Assembly (NCBI GenBank): GCA_023439425.1
Contig: JAEXNZ010000217.1
Span: 1 to 5,852 of the forward strand
Length of the DNA: 5,852 nt
Source of the DNA: Pseudomonadota bacterium
Lineage (GTDB): Bacteria > Pseudomonadota > Gammaproteobacteria > Xanthomonadales > Xanthomonadaceae
Reading direction: 5' to 3'
Below, piece by piece: positions 3,911-5,852 of this stretch (the stretch's first letter is position 1; every line of letters starts with the position of its first letter). Position numbers and translations under genes: made by a program. The notes under the pieces were generated by a model. The model did no database searches. It was not told the origin of the DNA and saw only the letters and a list, made by a program, of their open reading frames with translations.

Positions 3911-5852
3911 ATGCGTTACTCGAACCTGGCGGCATGGGCCGCCGCGGCGCTGCTGTGTCTGCCGGTTGCCTCGGCGATGGCGGTGGACCTGGAGCAGTAC
4001 CTCAAGCGCGACACGTTCACCGATATCAAGCTCTCGCCCGGTGGCGACTACTACGCCGCCACGGTGCCGATGGAAGACCGCACGGCATTGGCCATCCTCA
4101 GCCGCAGCACCGGCAAGGTGGTGGGCTCGTTCGTGCCCCCGCGCAACAACCACGCCAGTCATTTCAGCTGGGCCAACAACGAACGCGTGCTGATCGGCCT
4201 GGCCGAAAAGTTCGGTTCGCTGGACGAGCCGCGGCTGACCGGCGAACTGTATGCCATCAACGCCAATGGCGGGCGCGGTGAACTGCTGGTCGGCTACCGG
4301 GTGGAAAGCAAGGGCCCGGGCACCCGCATCCAGCCCAAGAAGGTCGAAGACGTTGCCGCGTTCCTGATCGACACGGTGCCGCAGGATGACCGCAACGTGC
4401 TGGTCTCCATCTGGCCCTTCAGCGAAGACCCGTTCACCCGCGTCGACCGACTGGAAATCAACAGTGGCCGGCGCGTCACGGTGGCGCGTTCGCCGGTGCG
4501 CAATGCGGATTTCGTCAGCGACGCACAGGGCCAGATCCGGTTCGCGCACGGCTCTGGCGCGGACAACAACAACAAGCTCTACTACCGTGAGTCGAGCACC
4601 AGCAACTGGCTGCTGATCAACGATGAAGGGGCCAACAAGCGCATCGAGCGCGCGCTGGGTTTCTCTGAAGACGGCAAGCAGGCTTATCTGCGGGTGGAGC
4701 AGGCCAGCGGCCCCGATGCCATCGTCAGCTGGGATCCGCTCACCAACAAACGCGTGGAACTGCTGCGTGACCCGGTGGTCGACCCGGACCGTCTGATCTA
4801 CCGCCCGGGCACGCGTATTCCGGTGGGCGCGCTGTACCTGGGCGACAAGCCGCGCACGCGCTTCTTTGACGAAAAGTCGACCGAGGCGCGTCTGTACCGC
4901 AGCCTGGAAGCGGCCTTTGGCGGCGATGCGGTGTTCATTACCTCCAGTACCCGCGACGGCAGCCAGGTACTGGTGCAGGCGTGGTCCGGGCGCAACCCGG
5001 GTGATTTCTACATCTTCGACACCGCGGCCAGAAAGGCCGAACACCTGATCAGCCGCAGTGCGTGGATCGATCCGGAAAAGACCGCCAAGGTGCAGCCGTT
5101 TGCGTTCAAGGCACGCGATGGCATGCCGTTGCATGGCTACCTGACCACGGCAGCCGGCAGCAGCGGCAAGCAACCCATGGTGGTGCTGCCGCACGGCGGG
5201 CCGTTCGGCGTGTTCGACGATGGCAGTTATGACATCGAAGCGCAGATGCTGGCGGCTGCCGGTTACGCGGTGCTGCAGCTGAACTTCCGGGGTTCGGGTA
5301 ACTTTGGTCGTGCCTATCAGTCCGCCGGTGCGAAGCAGTGGGGGCGGACCATGCAGGACGACGTTACCGATGCCACGCGCTGGGCGATCGAGCAGGGCCA
5401 CGCCGATGCGTCGCGCATCTGCATCTACGGGGCCAGTTACGGTGCTTACGCGGCGTTGATGGGCGCAGCCCGCGAGCCGGGTCTGTACAAGTGCGCGGCC
5501 GGTTATGTGGGCGTGTACGACCTGCCGATGATGTTCAGCGCGGGTGACATCCAGCGCAGCGGGTCGGGCGAAACCTATCTGAAAGAGTGGGTGGGCAACC
5601 CGACGCAGCTGGGCGAGGTGTCACCGGTCAATCTGGCCGCCAACATCAAGGTGCCGGTGTTTCTGGCCGCCGGTGGTGAAGACCAGCGCGCCCCGGAACA
5701 GCACACCAAGCGCATGGAAGCGGCACTGAAGACGGCCGGCGTGCCGGTGGAGTCGCTGTACTACTCGACCGAAGGCCACGGCTTCTACACCGACCCGCAT
5801 CGCCGCGAGTACTACAGCAAGCTGCTGGCGTTCCTGTCGCGCAGCCTGGGTG
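3911..5852 (+). CDS. Secreted S9-family (prolyl oligopeptidase type) serine peptidase, tandem copy 2 (3' end outside window)
   Basis: The open frame runs from ATG 3911 to the last base with no stop, giving 647 visible residues. Alignment with copy 1 (hydrolase domain ending at about residue 644) shows that only a handful of C-terminal residues should be missing. A signal peptide is present, with cleavage likely after AMA (22-24) before VDLE, the same junction as in copy 1. The propeller-like domain covers about 27-405. The alpha/beta-hydrolase domain has HGGP (428-431), NFRGSGNFG (458-466), nucleophile Ser509 in GASYGAY, Asp591 in GGEDQRAP and His623 in EGHGFY, so the catalytic triad is intact. 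Cys504 and Cys528 match the cysteine pair of copy 1. Identity to copy 1 is high in the catalytic domain (clearly more than half by eye) and lowest around residues 128-175. The start is fixed by the AGGGGGAAGG ribosome site and the signal peptide. The likely role is envelope or extracellular peptide degradation with a substrate range that differs from copy 1, which is inference. Confidence 0.93.
   Translation, partial: MRYSNLAAWAAAALLCLPVASAMAVDLEQYLKRDTFTDIKLSPGGDYYAATVPMEDRTALAILSRSTGKVVGSFVPPRNNHASHFSWANNERVLIGLAEKFGSLDEPRLTGELYAINANGGRGELLVGYRVESKGPGTRIQPKKVEDVAAFLIDTVPQDDRNVLVSIWPFSEDPFTRVDRLEINSGRRVTVARSPVRNADFVSDAQGQIRFAHGSGADNNNKLYYRESSTSNWLLINDEGANKRIERALGFSEDGKQAYLRVEQASGPDAIVSWDPLTNKRVELLRDPVVDPDRLIYRPGTRIPVGALYLGDKPRTRFFDEKSTEARLYRSLEAAFGGDAVFITSSTRDGSQVLVQAWSGRNPGDFYIFDTAARKAEHLISRSAWIDPEKTAKVQPFAFKARDGMPLHGYLTTAAGSSGKQPMVVLPHGGPFGVFDDGSYDIEAQMLAAAGYAVLQLNFRGSGNFGRAYQSAGAKQWGRTMQDDVTDATRWAIEQGHADASRICIYGASYGAYAALMGAAREPGLYKCAAGYVGVYDLPMMFSAGDIQRSGSGETYLKEWVGNPTQLGEVSPVNLAANIKVPVFLAAGGEDQRAPEQHTKRMEAALKTAGVPVESLYYSTEGHGFYTDPHRREYYSKLLAFLSRSLG

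Noticed and set aside
3896..5401. A 501-codon open frame on the minus strand antisense to the second peptidase
   Set aside because: It lies opposite a gene with signal peptide, catalytic triad and ribosome site. Its product is rich in His, Arg, Gln and Ala with no domain, as expected for a shadow frame in GC-rich DNA with strong third-position G/C.

Overview
This is GC-rich (roughly two thirds G+C), tightly packed DNA that looks like a chromosomal segment of a Stenotrophomonas species or a close Xanthomonadaceae relative. The evidence is a GTAG-headed short palindrome at the left edge, of the type known in Stenotrophomonas maltophilia as SMAG/REP elements; the protein families present; and TAGAAT-type -10 boxes just upstream of the coding sequences.

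Layout. (1) 1-50 is the end of an intergenic space holding the GTAG palindrome. (2) 51-956, minus strand, encodes an ArgP/LysG-type LysR regulator. (3) 957-1090 is a divergent control region with three TTTAGC/GCTAAA half-sites, two of which form a perfect 17-bp palindrome with LysR-type T-N11-A spacing. (4) 1091-1726, plus strand, encodes an ArgO/LysE basic amino acid exporter and is closed by a textbook rho-independent terminator at 1753-1787. (5) 1853-3826 and 3911-5852, plus strand, encode two tandem, full-domain, secreted S9 (prolyl oligopeptidase family) serine peptidases. Both keep an intact Ser-Asp-His triad. The second runs off the window a few codons before its expected end.

How the genes work together. 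ArgP and ArgO form the classical regulator/exporter pair: ArgP senses intracellular lysine or arginine and switches on the divergently transcribed exporter. The two peptidases are clearly paralogues from an old tandem duplication. Each has its own short 5' region with the same design: a TAGAAT box, then 7-8 nt, then an identical 6-bp inverted repeat (CCGGAC, 5 nt, GTCCGG) that would start at or near the transcription start. They are therefore probably co-regulated but transcribed separately. Both should be exported to the cell envelope, where such enzymes degrade peptides.

I see no mobile element, CRISPR array, RNA gene or clearly new system. The most interesting non-coding signals are the duplicated inverted repeat at the start of both peptidase transcripts and the compact triple half-site operator between argP and argO. 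The long reverse-strand reading frames across the peptidases and argO are GC-rich shadows and are not annotated.
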